DNA of 64,000 bases from positions 52,476 through 116,475 of the forward strand of contig JACRCN010000001.1 in assembly GCA_016219005.1 (NCBI GenBank), given 5' to 3'. The DNA comes from Deltaproteobacteria bacterium. GTDB lineage: Bacteria > Desulfobacterota > Desulfobacteria > Desulfobacterales > SpSt-501. Under the pieces are notes generated by a model. That model was given only the letters and a program-made list of their open reading frames with translations, ran no database searches and was not told the origin of the DNA. Position numbers and translations under genes: made by a program. This document shows, in pieces, positions 54,280 through 62,761 of the stretch (within the stretch, counting starts at the first letter, position 1; the number at the start of each line of letters is the position of its first letter).

Positions 54280-55065
54280 ATGCGAACCATCGCCGTTGCC
54301 ATGGCCAAGGGAGGTGTCGGTAAGACCACCACGGCCGTGAGTCTGGCCGGGGGCCTGGCGGCCCTCGGGCAGAGGGTGCTGCTGGTGGACTGCGACACCC
54401 AGGACCAGGTGGTCAAATTCCTGGGTGTGAAGCCGCCTTACGGGCTTGCCGAGTTCCTCACCGAGAGCACCGATGCCGGCGTGTCCCTCTCCCGCAATGA
54501 TGCCGTGTTCCGCGCCCGGGAAAACTTGTGGGTGCTGGCGGGCGGGATCCGGCTCGTGGAATTGAAACACTGGCTCGGCGAGCAGCCCCGGGAGGTGCGC
54601 CAGAGCGTTCTTAAACAGAAGCTGGCCCCGCGCCCGGGGAGCATCGATTTCATGATCTTCGACTGCGCGCCCGGTTGGGACGTGCTGAGCGTCAACATTC
54701 TCATGGCGGCCACCGAGGTGCTGTGTCCGGTCGCGCTGCAGGGCCCATCCCTGGCAGGGCTCAAGACGTTTTTCCGCTACCTGCACTCCGCCCAGAAGCT
54801 CAATCCCGAGCTGCGTTTGAAATACATCCTGCCGACCCTGTTCGATCGCCGCACCCGCCACAGCCAGGAGATAATGACACAACTGGGACGCCATTTCGCC
54901 CGGCAGCTGTGTCCGCCGGTCCACTACACGGTGCGGCTTTGCGAGGCTCCCTTCCACGGGCGCACCATTTTCGAATACGACAGGAGCAGCCTGGCCGCCC
55001 AAGACTATGACCTGCTGGTGAGGAGGGTTTTGAACGATGCCAACCAGACGCCACCAGATGCCTGA
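54280..55065 (+). CDS. Second ParA-type ATPase
   Basis: 261 residues with the deviant Walker A MAKGGVGKTTTAVSL, the VDCDTQDQVVKFLG switch, FMIFDCAPGWDVLSVN and a QGPSLAGLKTFFRYL helix. It differs from the chromosomal ParA at 48.7 kb: the region after Walker A is shorter in the P-rich signature and it ends with NDANQTPPDA. Its partner is a ribbon-helix-helix-type protein, not ParB, so it could move a plasmid, chemoreceptor or other cargo. The RHH gene overlaps its end by 29 bases. Confidence 0.85.
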   Translation: MRTIAVAMAKGGVGKTTTAVSLAGGLAALGQRVLLVDCDTQDQVVKFLGVKPPYGLAEFLTESTDAGVSLSRNDAVFRARENLWVLAGGIRLVELKHWLGEQPREVRQSVLKQKLAPRPGSIDFMIFDCAPGWDVLSVNILMAATEVLCPVALQGPSLAGLKTFFRYLHSAQKLNPELRLKYILPTLFDRRTRHSQEIMTQLGRHFARQLCPPVHYTVRLCEAPFHGRTIFEYDRSSLAAQDYDLLVRRVLNDANQTPPDA

Positions 55066-55381
55066 CCTCTTCGATGAGCACCTGCCCGATCCGGTAGAAG
55101 CCGCGACCGGGCGCCGGCAGCCCTCGGACGCCTTTCGGCCGGGCGGCCGAAAGGCGTCCGGCGCCGCGCCGGCGGCCAAGCGCAAAGCCGGGTTTTACCT
55201 CTCGGATGATCTCCTCGAACGCTTCAACACCCGATTCTATGAGCTCAAGCTCGCCGGGGCTGCGGTGGGCAACAAGTCCGCCCTGCTCGAGGCGGCCCTG
55301 GGGTATGCCCTGGACGATTTAGACCGAGGCGTGGACAGCCGGATACTGAAGCGGATCGGACCGATGGGGCGGCGCCGGTAA
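55037..55381 (+). CDS. Ribbon-helix-helix partner of the second ParA
   Basis: 114 residues: a Pro/Gln-rich, Arg-rich N-terminal region (about 1-50) and a C-terminal ribbon-helix-helix (AGFYLSDDLLERFNTRF, then NKSALLEAALGYALDDL). The pattern fits ParG/Omega-type centromere-binding proteins that activate a ParA ATPase through a basic N-terminus. Start ATG 55037 with GGAGG ten bases upstream. A perfect 16-base inverted repeat lies within the part that encodes the linker (55125-55160). No other genes of a plasmid are adjacent, so a chromosomal role is likely. Confidence 0.7.
   Translation: MPTRRHQMPDLFDEHLPDPVEAATGRRQPSDAFRPGGRKASGAAPAAKRKAGFYLSDDLLERFNTRFYELKLAGAAVGNKSALLEAALGYALDDLDRGVDSRILKRIGPMGRRR
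55125..55160. repeat. Perfect 16-bp inverted repeat inside the RHH gene
   Basis: CGGACGCCTTTCGGCC (55125-55140), loop GGGC, GGCCGAAAGGCGTCCG (55145-55160). All 16 pairs match. It encodes a Gly/Arg/Pro-rich linker. Candidates are a protein-binding site (centromere or operator) or an RNA hairpin; chance is improbable at this length. Confidence 0.85.
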
Positions 55382-55478
55382 CCTGCTGCCGCCGGCGGTT
55401 CGCACCGCGCGGGGGTGTCCGCGACGAGCCCGCGACGAAAACCGCCCGGACGATTAAGGATAGAAGGAGGCATTCGCC

Positions 55479-56639
55479 ATGCAAGTCAGAATTCCTGCGG
55501 TGTTGATGCGCGGTGGAACCAGCAAGGGGTTGTTCTTCCACGAAAAGCATCTGCCCGCGGATGCGGCCGTCAGAGACCGGATCATTCTATCCGCCTATGG
55601 CAGCCCGGACCCGTATCGAAGACAGATGGACGGGGTCGGCGGGGCCACCTCCGTCACCAGCAAAACAGCCATCATCCGTCCTTCAACCGACTCCGGCTAT
55701 GACGTCGAATATTATTTCGGCCAGGTCGCCATCGACCGGCCCGCCATCGAGTTCAAGGGCAATTGCGGCAACATGTCAGCGGCCGTCGGCCCGTTTGCCG
55801 TCGACGAGGGCCTGGTCAAAGCTCGCGAACCCATCACCCGAGTGCGGATTTTTCAGAGAAACACCCGCAAGGCGATCATCGCTGAAGTGCCCGTCAAAGA
55901 GGGACGTTTCGCCGAGGAAGGCGACTACCGCATCTCGGGGGTCCCCGGCACGGGTTCCAAAATCGCACTGCGGTTTATGGACCCGGGCGGTTCGATGACC
56001 GGCACGCTTTTCCCGACCGGCAACCTTCAGGACCATCTGAAGGTGCCTGCGATCGGGTCCGTCCGCGTCACCATCATGGATGCGGCCAACCCGGTGGTGT
56101 TTGTCCAGGCCTCCCAAGTCGGGCTCTTGGGGACAGAGGTCGATGAATTCGACACGACGAGCATCCGCTCAATGCTGGAGGCAATCCGCAGCCATGCCGC
56201 GGCCCTGATCGGATTAGCGCCTTCCCCCGCCGACGCCAGCCGCACCAGCCAGGCGGTCCCGAAGATAGCCGTTGTGGCGCCCGCCCAGTCCTACACATGC
56301 GCCAGCGGAGAGATCATCCATGGCTCCCAGATCGATCTGACGGCGCGCATCATGTCGATGGGAGCGCTGCATCGGTCCTACGCCGTGACGGGGGCCATCT
56401 GCACCGCCGGCGCGGCCATGATCGCTGGCACCGTCGTGCAAGAGGTGCTGACCCAGGGCGGTCACGCAAAGCCGATGATTCGTCTGGGGCATCCGGGCGG
56501 CACCATCGAGATCGGGGCGGTCGTGGAAAAAAACGGCCATGCCTGCATCTACCGCGAGGCCGTCCTGGGCCGGACCGCGCGCAGATTGATGGAGGGCCAT
56601 GTGCTGGTGCCCGCAACGCATTTCGACCCGCGGGAGTGA
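55479..56639 (+). CDS. PrpF-like aconitate isomerase family protein
   Basis: 386 residues with the PrpF signature: a start MRGGTSKGLFF, MDGVGGATSVTSKTAII, CGNMSAAVGPFAV, then a second lobe with PVVFVQASQVGLLGTEVDE and RLGHPGGTIEIG. Family members isomerise 2-methylaconitate or 4-oxalomesaconate, catalysing proton shifts without cofactor. Which carboxylate it acts on here is unknown; it heads a cluster with a TTT transporter, MmgE/PrpD and isocitrate dehydrogenase, so a tri- or dicarboxylate is expected. AAGGAGG is seven bases ahead of the ATG. The catalytic Lys of PrpF (GGTSKG) is present. Confidence 0.82.
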   Translation: MQVRIPAVLMRGGTSKGLFFHEKHLPADAAVRDRIILSAYGSPDPYRRQMDGVGGATSVTSKTAIIRPSTDSGYDVEYYFGQVAIDRPAIEFKGNCGNMSAAVGPFAVDEGLVKAREPITRVRIFQRNTRKAIIAEVPVKEGRFAEEGDYRISGVPGTGSKIALRFMDPGGSMTGTLFPTGNLQDHLKVPAIGSVRVTIMDAANPVVFVQASQVGLLGTEVDEFDTTSIRSMLEAIRSHAAALIGLAPSPADASRTSQAVPKIAVVAPAQSYTCASGEIIHGSQIDLTARIMSMGALHRSYAVTGAICTAGAAMIAGTVVQEVLTQGGHAKPMIRLGHPGGTIEIGAVVEKNGHACIYREAVLGRTARRLMEGHVLVPATHFDPRE

Positions 56640-56854
56640 CAATTCTTCGGAGACACCGTAAGCGGAGGCTGACGCTTCTGGAGTTATCCCGGCTGATCCC
56701 CACACCGCTTCAACCAGTTAGGGATTGACTCGGATTTCTCCTGCCTGATAAGGTGATACTTTATCCAAAGCCGCGCCGATCAACGGCGTGTTTCAACCTT
56801 GGGAGAAATGTTCCGACTCAGCAAGTCAGGCAACGACCTGAAAGGAGGCACGCA

Positions 56855-57829
56855 ATGCGAAAGGTGAAGACACTGACCTGGGTGGTTTTTCTCGTGTCCG
56901 GACTGGCCATGGCCGCCGCGAACCTCATGGCGGCCGAGTACCCCGAAAGGGCGATTGAAATTCTGGTGCCCTTCGGCGCGGGAGGCGGCAGCGACACCGC
57001 GGCGCGGGCGGTCGCCGAAGGCCTGAAGCCCCAGCTCAAAAACGGCGTGGTGGTGAACAATATGCCCGGCGGCGGCGCCACCAAGGGCATGCTCTATGTC
57101 TCCCAGCAGCCGGCCGACGGCTACTCGGTCCTGGCCGTCACCACCTCGCATCTGATCGACGCGGTCAAACCCAAAACCCGCTCCCAACTCCTGCGGGACT
57201 TCGACCCCCTCTGCCGGATTCAGTGGGATACCTCTGCGGTGACCATCTCCGGCGATTCGCAGTTCAAAACACTTACCGACTTGATCGAGTGGGGCAAGAA
57301 AAACCCTAAAGGGCTGAAGTTCGCGGGCACCTCCCCCGGCGGCTGGTCTGAGATTCAGACCGTGGCCTTCTTCAAAAAGGCCGGGGTGGAGGTAACCTTC
57401 GTGCCCTTTGATTCGGGTGCGGAGATCAAAGCCGCCATCCTGGGCGGACACATCACCGGCGCCGTCGAAGAACTGGCCGAAACGCTGCCTTTGATCGAAG
57501 CAGGCAAGCTGAAGTCTCTTTGCGTCATCATGGAAACACGCCACCCGGCCCTTCCGAACGTGCCCTGTTCCAAAGAAGTGGGCATCGATTACACCCACGG
57601 CCTGATGCGGGCCTGGGCCGTGAAGAAAGGCACCCCGCCGGAGCGGCAGAAATTTCTGCTCGACGTGATCACGAAGTCGCTGCAACACCCGATGTACGTC
57701 AAGTTCATTCAAGACGAACATCTTGACGTCCGGCCGGGGTACCTGGGCCCCGAGGAGACCCGCAAATACTGGGAAGAGGAGGTCAATTTCTTCTCCGGTG
57801 TCCTCAAAGAGCTGGGCTATGTGAAATAG
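56855..57829 (+). CDS. tctC: TctC-type solute-binding protein
   Basis: 324 residues: a signal peptide (about 1-26, VSGLAMAAANLMAA), then a Bug/TctC fold with the family phosphate-loop region VPFGAGGGSDTAAR, NNMPGGGATKGMLYV, and AGTSPGGWSEI, and later PFDSGAEIKAAILGGHITGAVEEL. It binds a carboxylate in the periplasm and hands it to TctAB. The start is the ATG at 56855 with a strong AAAGGAGG upstream; an earlier frame is open but not family-like. It is separated from prpF by 215 bases in which I see no clear promoter. Confidence 0.9.
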   Translation: MRKVKTLTWVVFLVSGLAMAAANLMAAEYPERAIEILVPFGAGGGSDTAARAVAEGLKPQLKNGVVVNNMPGGGATKGMLYVSQQPADGYSVLAVTTSHLIDAVKPKTRSQLLRDFDPLCRIQWDTSAVTISGDSQFKTLTDLIEWGKKNPKGLKFAGTSPGGWSEIQTVAFFKKAGVEVTFVPFDSGAEIKAAILGGHITGAVEELAETLPLIEAGKLKSLCVIMETRHPALPNVPCSKEVGIDYTHGLMRAWAVKKGTPPERQKFLLDVITKSLQHPMYVKFIQDEHLDVRPGYLGPEETRKYWEEEVNFFSGVLKELGYVK

Positions 57830-57910
57830 CGCCCCCGCGGGGGTGTTCCAATTACACTAACTGGGGGGGGCAAGTCTCCTCCCTGCATACCGGAAGACGG
57901 GCGGGGTCCT

Positions 57911-58417
57911 ATGAAAAAGGGTGAAATCATCTTTTCTGCGATGTGCATCGCCTTTTTCGGATTCATGCTGTTCGAGACCTTCGAGTTGCTAGGGCAGGGC
58001 CGGCCCGGCGAGGTGGGAAGCGGGCTCTGGCCTTTTATGGCACTGGCGACTTCAACGCTGCTCAGTGTCCTGATGCTCATCTCGAGCATCCGGAGATCCA
58101 GCGCTGCCGGGCCGGGCGCTCAGGATCTGACCGCCGAAGCCATCGCCGAAAAGAGGCGCGCGCGGATCACGGTCAGCCTGAGCGTCGTGTGCTTTTTGGT
58201 CTATATCATCGTGATGCCCTGGTTCGGTTTCATCATCGCCACCCTTCTTTACATCTTTGTTTTCGCGCTGATCCTGGGTGAGAGAAGGCGCTGGGTGCTC
58301 GCCATCTCACCGGTTCTGATGACGACGGTGATCATGGGCGTCTTTGCGAAATTCATCACGATCCCATTCCCCAAGGGGATCGGGGTATTCGCCGAGTTCA
58401 GCCGTCTTTTCTACTAG
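57911..58417 (+). CDS. tctB: TctB-type small membrane subunit
   Basis: 168 residues with four membrane helices: IIFSAMCIAFFGFMLFETF, LWPFMALATSTLLSVLMLI, VSLSVVCFLVYIIVMPWFGFIIATLLYIFVF and VLAISPVLMTTVIMGVFAKF. A polar, Lys/Arg-rich cytoplasmic loop joins helices 2 and 3. It sits between tctC and tctA in the usual order. The 81 bases before it hold a weak CCCCCGCGGGGG hairpin. It starts with MKKGEIIFS. Confidence 0.87.
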   Translation: MKKGEIIFSAMCIAFFGFMLFETFELLGQGRPGEVGSGLWPFMALATSTLLSVLMLISSIRRSSAAGPGAQDLTAEAIAEKRRARITVSLSVVCFLVYIIVMPWFGFIIATLLYIFVFALILGERRRWVLAISPVLMTTVIMGVFAKFITIPFPKGIGVFAEFSRLFY

Positions 58418-58435
58418 CCACGGAGGGTTGCTGAG

Positions 58436-59929
58436 ATGTTAGACCATTACCTTCAGGCGGTTGCCACGGTCCTCCTTCCACACAACCTTCTGGCCATGGT
58501 TCTCGGGTCTCTCTGGGGGCTGCTGGCCGGGGCGCTCCCCGGCATCAGCACCTCGATGGGAGTCGTTTTACTGTTGTCGTTCACCTATTCCCTTTCGCCC
58601 ATGACGGCCTTCGTCCTGCTCGTGGGCGCCTATCTGGGAGGGATCACCGGCGGGTCCATCACCTCGATCCTCTTCGGTATCCCGGGAGAACCGTCCTCGG
58701 TGCCCACCGTGATCGAGGGTCACGCCCTCGCCAAGAAGGGCCGGGCCACCTTTGCCCTGTGGGTCTACCTGCTCTGCTCGATCTACGGGGGCCTGTTCAG
58801 CGTCGTCGTCATGATCGTGGCCACGCCGCTGATCGCGAGCTTCGCTCTGAAGTTCGGTCCGGCGGAGTATTTCGCCCTGACCGTTCTGGGCCTGAGCGTC
58901 GTCTCCGGGCTTTCCGGCGGGTCCATGCTGAAAGGCTTCCTGTCCTGCTTCTTCGGGCTTTTCCTGGCGACCATCGGCACCGATGGCATCACCGGCGAGG
59001 AGCGCTACACCTTCGACACCACCATTCTTTTGGGCGGCATCAATTTCGTGGTGGCCATGGTCGGACTCCTGGCGGTCTCCGAGATCTTCATCGAAGCCGA
59101 GGAACCCTTCAAAGAATACAAGGGCGGTGTGCAGTACCGGGGCATGCTGCGGGAGTTCCCGCCATTTTCTCTGTTCAAGGGCTACCTGCTGACCATGATC
59201 CGCTCCCCGATCATCGGGACCATCGTCGGGGCCTTGCCGGGCGCGGGCGCAACCATCGCCGCGTTTCTCTCCTACGGCGAGGCCGCCCGAACGGCCAAGC
59301 GTGAGCCGGAGAAGTTCGGCAAGGGCGCCGTGGAAGGCCTAATGGCCGCCGAGTGCGCCAACAACGCCTCCACCGGCGGCTCCATGACCATCCTGCTCTC
59401 CCTTGGGATCCCCGGCAGCAACACCACGGCCATGATGATCGCAGCCTTCATGATCCACGGCATGCAGCCCGGCCCCCTGCTGCTCTCCACCCGGCCGGAC
59501 ATCGTCTACGGCATCTTCGCCTCTATGCTCCTGACGAACCTACTGCTGCTGGGTCTCACGATCCTCGCGATCCGCATGTTCCTCGAGCTGAACCGCATGC
59601 CGTACTCGATCTTTTCGGCGGCGATCATGATCCTATGCGCGATCGGGGCCTACGGGCTCACCAACAACATGGACGACGTGTACTTGATGTTCGCGTTTTC
59701 GCTGATTGGCTATGCCATGCGCAAGTTCGACATCCCGGTGGCCCCGTGCATCCTGGCGCTGGTGTTGGGGGACATGGCGGAGCTGTCCCTGCGACGGGCG
59801 CTGCTGCTCTCCGGCGGCAGCCCTCTGATCCTGGTCGGGAGCCCCATCAGCATCGTCCTGCTCTCCGGGGCGCTGCTTTCAATCGTCTATCCCTTGTTTA
59901 AAAAACCCAAAATGCTCCAGGGGCTGTGA
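58436..59929 (+). CDS. tctA: TctA-type large permease subunit
   Basis: 497 residues with about 12 membrane helices, the channel subunit of the tripartite tricarboxylate transporter. Signatures: NLLAMVLGSLWGLLAGALPGIS, GGITGGSITSILFGIPGEPSSVPT, YFALTVLGLSVVSGLSGGS, and near residue 260 TIVGALPGAGATIAAFLSYGEA with NNASTGGSMTILLSLGIPGSNTTAMM. It uses the ion gradient together with TctB and TctC. Part of the last third matches the tctA relic at 22.4 kb. It follows tctB by 18 bases and is 3 bases ahead of the PrpD gene. Confidence 0.93.
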   Translation: MLDHYLQAVATVLLPHNLLAMVLGSLWGLLAGALPGISTSMGVVLLLSFTYSLSPMTAFVLLVGAYLGGITGGSITSILFGIPGEPSSVPTVIEGHALAKKGRATFALWVYLLCSIYGGLFSVVVMIVATPLIASFALKFGPAEYFALTVLGLSVVSGLSGGSMLKGFLSCFFGLFLATIGTDGITGEERYTFDTTILLGGINFVVAMVGLLAVSEIFIEAEEPFKEYKGGVQYRGMLREFPPFSLFKGYLLTMIRSPIIGTIVGALPGAGATIAAFLSYGEAARTAKREPEKFGKGAVEGLMAAECANNASTGGSMTILLSLGIPGSNTTAMMIAAFMIHGMQPGPLLLSTRPDIVYGIFASMLLTNLLLLGLTILAIRMFLELNRMPYSIFSAAIMILCAIGAYGLTNNMDDVYLMFAFSLIGYAMRKFDIPVAPCILALVLGDMAELSLRRALLLSGGSPLILVGSPISIVLLSGALLSIVYPLFKKPKMLQGL

Positions 59930-59932
59930 GCC

Positions 59933-61312
59933 GTGCAGACACAACCCATTGAACCTGTCACGCGCACTCTCGCCGGTTTCGCATCCCGGTTGTCGTTCGA
60001 CGCGCTGAAGCCGGAGCTCGTTGTGAGCTTCAAGAAGTATTTGCTGGATGCCATCGGCTGCGGCTTCCACGGCGCTTCGCAGCCCTGGGCCCGCATCGTC
60101 AACCGCTGGGTGGCGGAACAGCAGGGAAGATGCGAAGCGACCCTGTGGCGGAATCAGTTCCAGGGGCCCGCGGCGAACGTGGCCCTGGGACTGGGGGTAA
60201 TGATCCACAGCTTTGATTTCGACGATTACCACCAGTCCAAGATTCATCCCGGTGCGGCGGTGATCCCCGCGGCCGTGGCTGTCGGGGAGTGCCTCGGCGC
60301 TTCCGGCCGGGAAGTGCTCACGGCCATGGTGGCCGGCTACGAAACCATGGTCCGGGTCAGCCTGGCCACCGGGCCGAACGCCTCCCGCCTGAAGGGATGG
60401 CACCTGACGGGGACCACCGGCACCTTCGGTGCTGCGGCCGCAGCGGGCAGGCTTCTGGGCCTGGCTGCGGCGGACATGGCCAGCGCCCTGGGACTGGCCG
60501 GCACTCAGTCCGCCGGCCTCTGGGCGTTTCTTGCCGACGGCGCCATGAGCAAACGTTTCCACCCGGGCCGCGCGGCCCAGAGCGGTGTCATGGCTGCTTT
60601 TCTCGCCCGGAGCGGGTTCCGCGGTCCGACTCAGATCCTGGAAGCCCAGGACGGCGGCTTCTGCCGGGCGACCTCGGACCGGTTCGACCTTTCCCTGATC
60701 ACGGACAGGCTCGGGGACCAGTTTCACTGCGGCGAGGTGAACATCAAGCCCTATGCATGCTGCGCGAGTTCGCACTCCGCCGTCGATGCCGTCCTGGAGC
60801 TCAAGCACCGGCATGTCTTCACCGCAGCGGAGGTGGAGCGTGTGCGGGTGAAGACCGCCGGCAGCGTCGTGGTGCAATGCGGATTCGAGTTCCCGGCGGC
60901 GGCCGGCATCGTCCAAGCCCAGATGAGCCTGCAGTATATCGTGGCCGTAACACTATTGGAGGATGCGGCGCTGCTGGAGCAGTTCTCGGAGAAGAAGATC
61001 GCCGACCCCCTGGTGCTGGACCTGGCCCGGCGCGTGGAGATCGCCGTGGATCCCGACATAGACCGGGTCTATCCGGAACGATACGCGAACCGGGTGGAGA
61101 TCGTTCTGAGGGACGGCCGCCGTTTCGAAACACGGGTGGATTACGCCAAAGGCTCAACGGGGCAGCCGCTGAGCCTGGAGGATGTGGCCGTGAAGTTCCG
61201 CAGCCTGTCCGCCGGCGTGCTTTCACCCGCCCAGGCCGATCAGATCGTTGCGACCACAGGGCAACTGGAACAGATCGACGACATCCGCGATCTCACTCGG
61301 CTGCTGGCCTAA
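59933..61312 (+). CDS. MmgE/PrpD-family dehydratase
   Basis: 459 residues with the two-domain PrpD fold: LLDAIGCGFHGASQPWA, LGVMIHSFDFDDYH (conserved Asp-Asp), IHPGAAVIPAAVAVGE, YETMVRVSLATGP, WHLTGTTGTFGAAAAAGRLLGL, KRFHPGRAAQSGVMAAFLA and VNIKPYACCASSHSAVDAV. Members dehydrate 2-methylcitrate or related hydroxy acids. It starts with a GTG three bases after tctA. With the PrpF-like and icd genes it suggests conversion of the imported acid toward isocitrate. Confidence 0.87.
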   Translation: MQTQPIEPVTRTLAGFASRLSFDALKPELVVSFKKYLLDAIGCGFHGASQPWARIVNRWVAEQQGRCEATLWRNQFQGPAANVALGLGVMIHSFDFDDYHQSKIHPGAAVIPAAVAVGECLGASGREVLTAMVAGYETMVRVSLATGPNASRLKGWHLTGTTGTFGAAAAAGRLLGLAAADMASALGLAGTQSAGLWAFLADGAMSKRFHPGRAAQSGVMAAFLARSGFRGPTQILEAQDGGFCRATSDRFDLSLITDRLGDQFHCGEVNIKPYACCASSHSAVDAVLELKHRHVFTAAEVERVRVKTAGSVVVQCGFEFPAAAGIVQAQMSLQYIVAVTLLEDAALLEQFSEKKIADPLVLDLARRVEIAVDPDIDRVYPERYANRVEIVLRDGRRFETRVDYAKGSTGQPLSLEDVAVKFRSLSAGVLSPAQADQIVATTGQLEQIDDIRDLTRLLA

Positions 61313-61481
61313 GGCTCGCTGCGGCAGACGCCATGGAAATCCGAAATTCGGATATCGAAGCCCGAAACCAATCCAAATATCCGAATGAAAAAAGTCCAGC
61401 GCCGGTTTAGAATATTCAAGAAAGAGACCTTGGTTTTTTCGGATGTTTCCGGAACACGCTGCGGTACAAGGAGATCATACC

Positions 61482-62687
61482 ATGGCTAAGGTGCAGGTCA
61501 AGACACCGATCGTCGAGTTGGACGGCGACGAGATGACGCGGATCATCTGGGCGATGATAAAAGAGAAACTCATCAGGCCCTTCCTGGACGTGAATTTGAA
61601 GTACTACGACCTCGGCGTGCAGAAGCGCGACGAAACCGACGACCGCATCACCACAGAGTCGGCCCGCGCGATCCAGCAGTACGGGGTGGGCGTGAAATGC
61701 GCCACCATCACGCCGGACGCCGAGCGCGTGGTGGAGTACAAGCTCAAGAAAGCCTGGCCCTCCCCCAACGGCCAGATCCGTTCGATCCTCGACGGCACGG
61801 TGTTCCGCAAGCCGATCCTGGTGAAAAACATAACCCCGGCCGTGCGCAGCTGGACGAAGCCCATCATCCTGGGCCGGCACGCCTACGGAGACCTGTACCG
61901 CGGGGTCGAACTCGTCGTGGACAAGCCCGGCAAAGTGGAGATCGTTTACAACCCCACGGGCGGGCCGGAATCCCGCCTGCTGCTGCACGATTTCAAAGGG
62001 CCCGGGGTGGTGATGGGCATCCACAACCTCGAGAAGTCCATCCGCTCCTTCGCCCGCGCCTGCATCACCTATGCGGTCAGCGAAAAGCTGCCCCTGTGGT
62101 TCTCGGCCAAGGACACCATCAGCAAGACATACCATGCCTATTTCAAGAACATCTTTGCTGCGGAGACAGCGGCCCAGAAGGCCCGGCTCGAGCAGGCCGG
62201 CATTCAGTACCGCTACATGCTGATCGACGACGCCGCGGCCCAGATAATGAAGCAGGCCGGCGGTATCCTCTGGGCGCTCAGCAACTACGACGGCGACGTG
62301 TTCTCGGATGTGGTGGCGGCAGGGTTCGGCAGCCTGGGGATGATGACATCGGTGCTGGTCTCTCCCGACGGCCAGTACGAGTTCGAGGCCGCCCACGGCA
62401 CGGTGCGGCGCCACTATTACGAGCACCTCAAAGGCCACCCCACCAGCACCAACTCGGTGGCCTCCATCTTCGCCTGGACCGGCGGCATAAAAAAGCGCGG
62501 CGAACTCGACGGAACCCCTGAGGTGACCCGGTTCGGCGCGAAGATCGAAAAGGCCGTCATCGACTGCATCGAGGCGGGCGTCGTGACGAAGGACCTGGTG
62601 CCGCTGATCGAGCCTCGGCCGGCCGCGCATCAGTCCACCGAGGGATTTATCGACGCCGTGGCAGCGCGACTCAAGGACCTGATGTAA
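61482..62687 (+). CDS. icd: NADP-dependent isocitrate dehydrogenase (eukaryote-like type)
   Basis: 401 residues of the dimeric, mitochondrial-type NADP-IDH, oxidising isocitrate to 2-oxoglutarate and CO2. It starts with [15 protein letters not shown], then [36 protein letters not shown], an NIT...[18 protein letters not shown] substrate loop (IILGRHA), [29 protein letters not shown], and [24 protein letters not shown]. The Arg/His in GTVRRH fits NADP preference. ATG 61482 has AAGGAGA upstream. It stands 169 bases after the PrpD gene and may have its own promoter. The last cluster gene but one. Confidence 0.94.
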   Translation: MAKVQVKTPIVELDGDEMTRIIWAMIKEKLIRPFLDVNLKYYDLGVQKRDETDDRITTESARAIQQYGVGVKCATITPDAERVVEYKLKKAWPSPNGQIRSILDGTVFRKPILVKNITPAVRSWTKPIILGRHAYGDLYRGVELVVDKPGKVEIVYNPTGGPESRLLLHDFKGPGVVMGIHNLEKSIRSFARACITYAVSEKLPLWFSAKDTISKTYHAYFKNIFAAETAAQKARLEQAGIQYRYMLIDDAAAQIMKQAGGILWALSNYDGDVFSDVVAAGFGSLGMMTSVLVSPDGQYEFEAAHGTVRRHYYEHLKGHPTSTNSVASIFAWTGGIKKRGELDGTPEVTRFGAKIEKAVIDCIEAGVVTKDLVPLIEPRPAAHQSTEGFIDAVAARLKDLM

Positions 62688-62761
62688 CCCGCTCGAGTTC
62701 GCCCGCATCGGCAGGAGGTACGTCACCCGCCTCTTGAGCGCGCGCCGGAGGAAATCCTTCG

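Noticed and set aside
57830..57910. Short GC hairpin between tctC and tctB as an attenuator
   Set aside because: CCCCCGCGGGGG allows only a four-base stem with loop, and there is no U tract. It may stabilise the tctC end, but the evidence is too thin.
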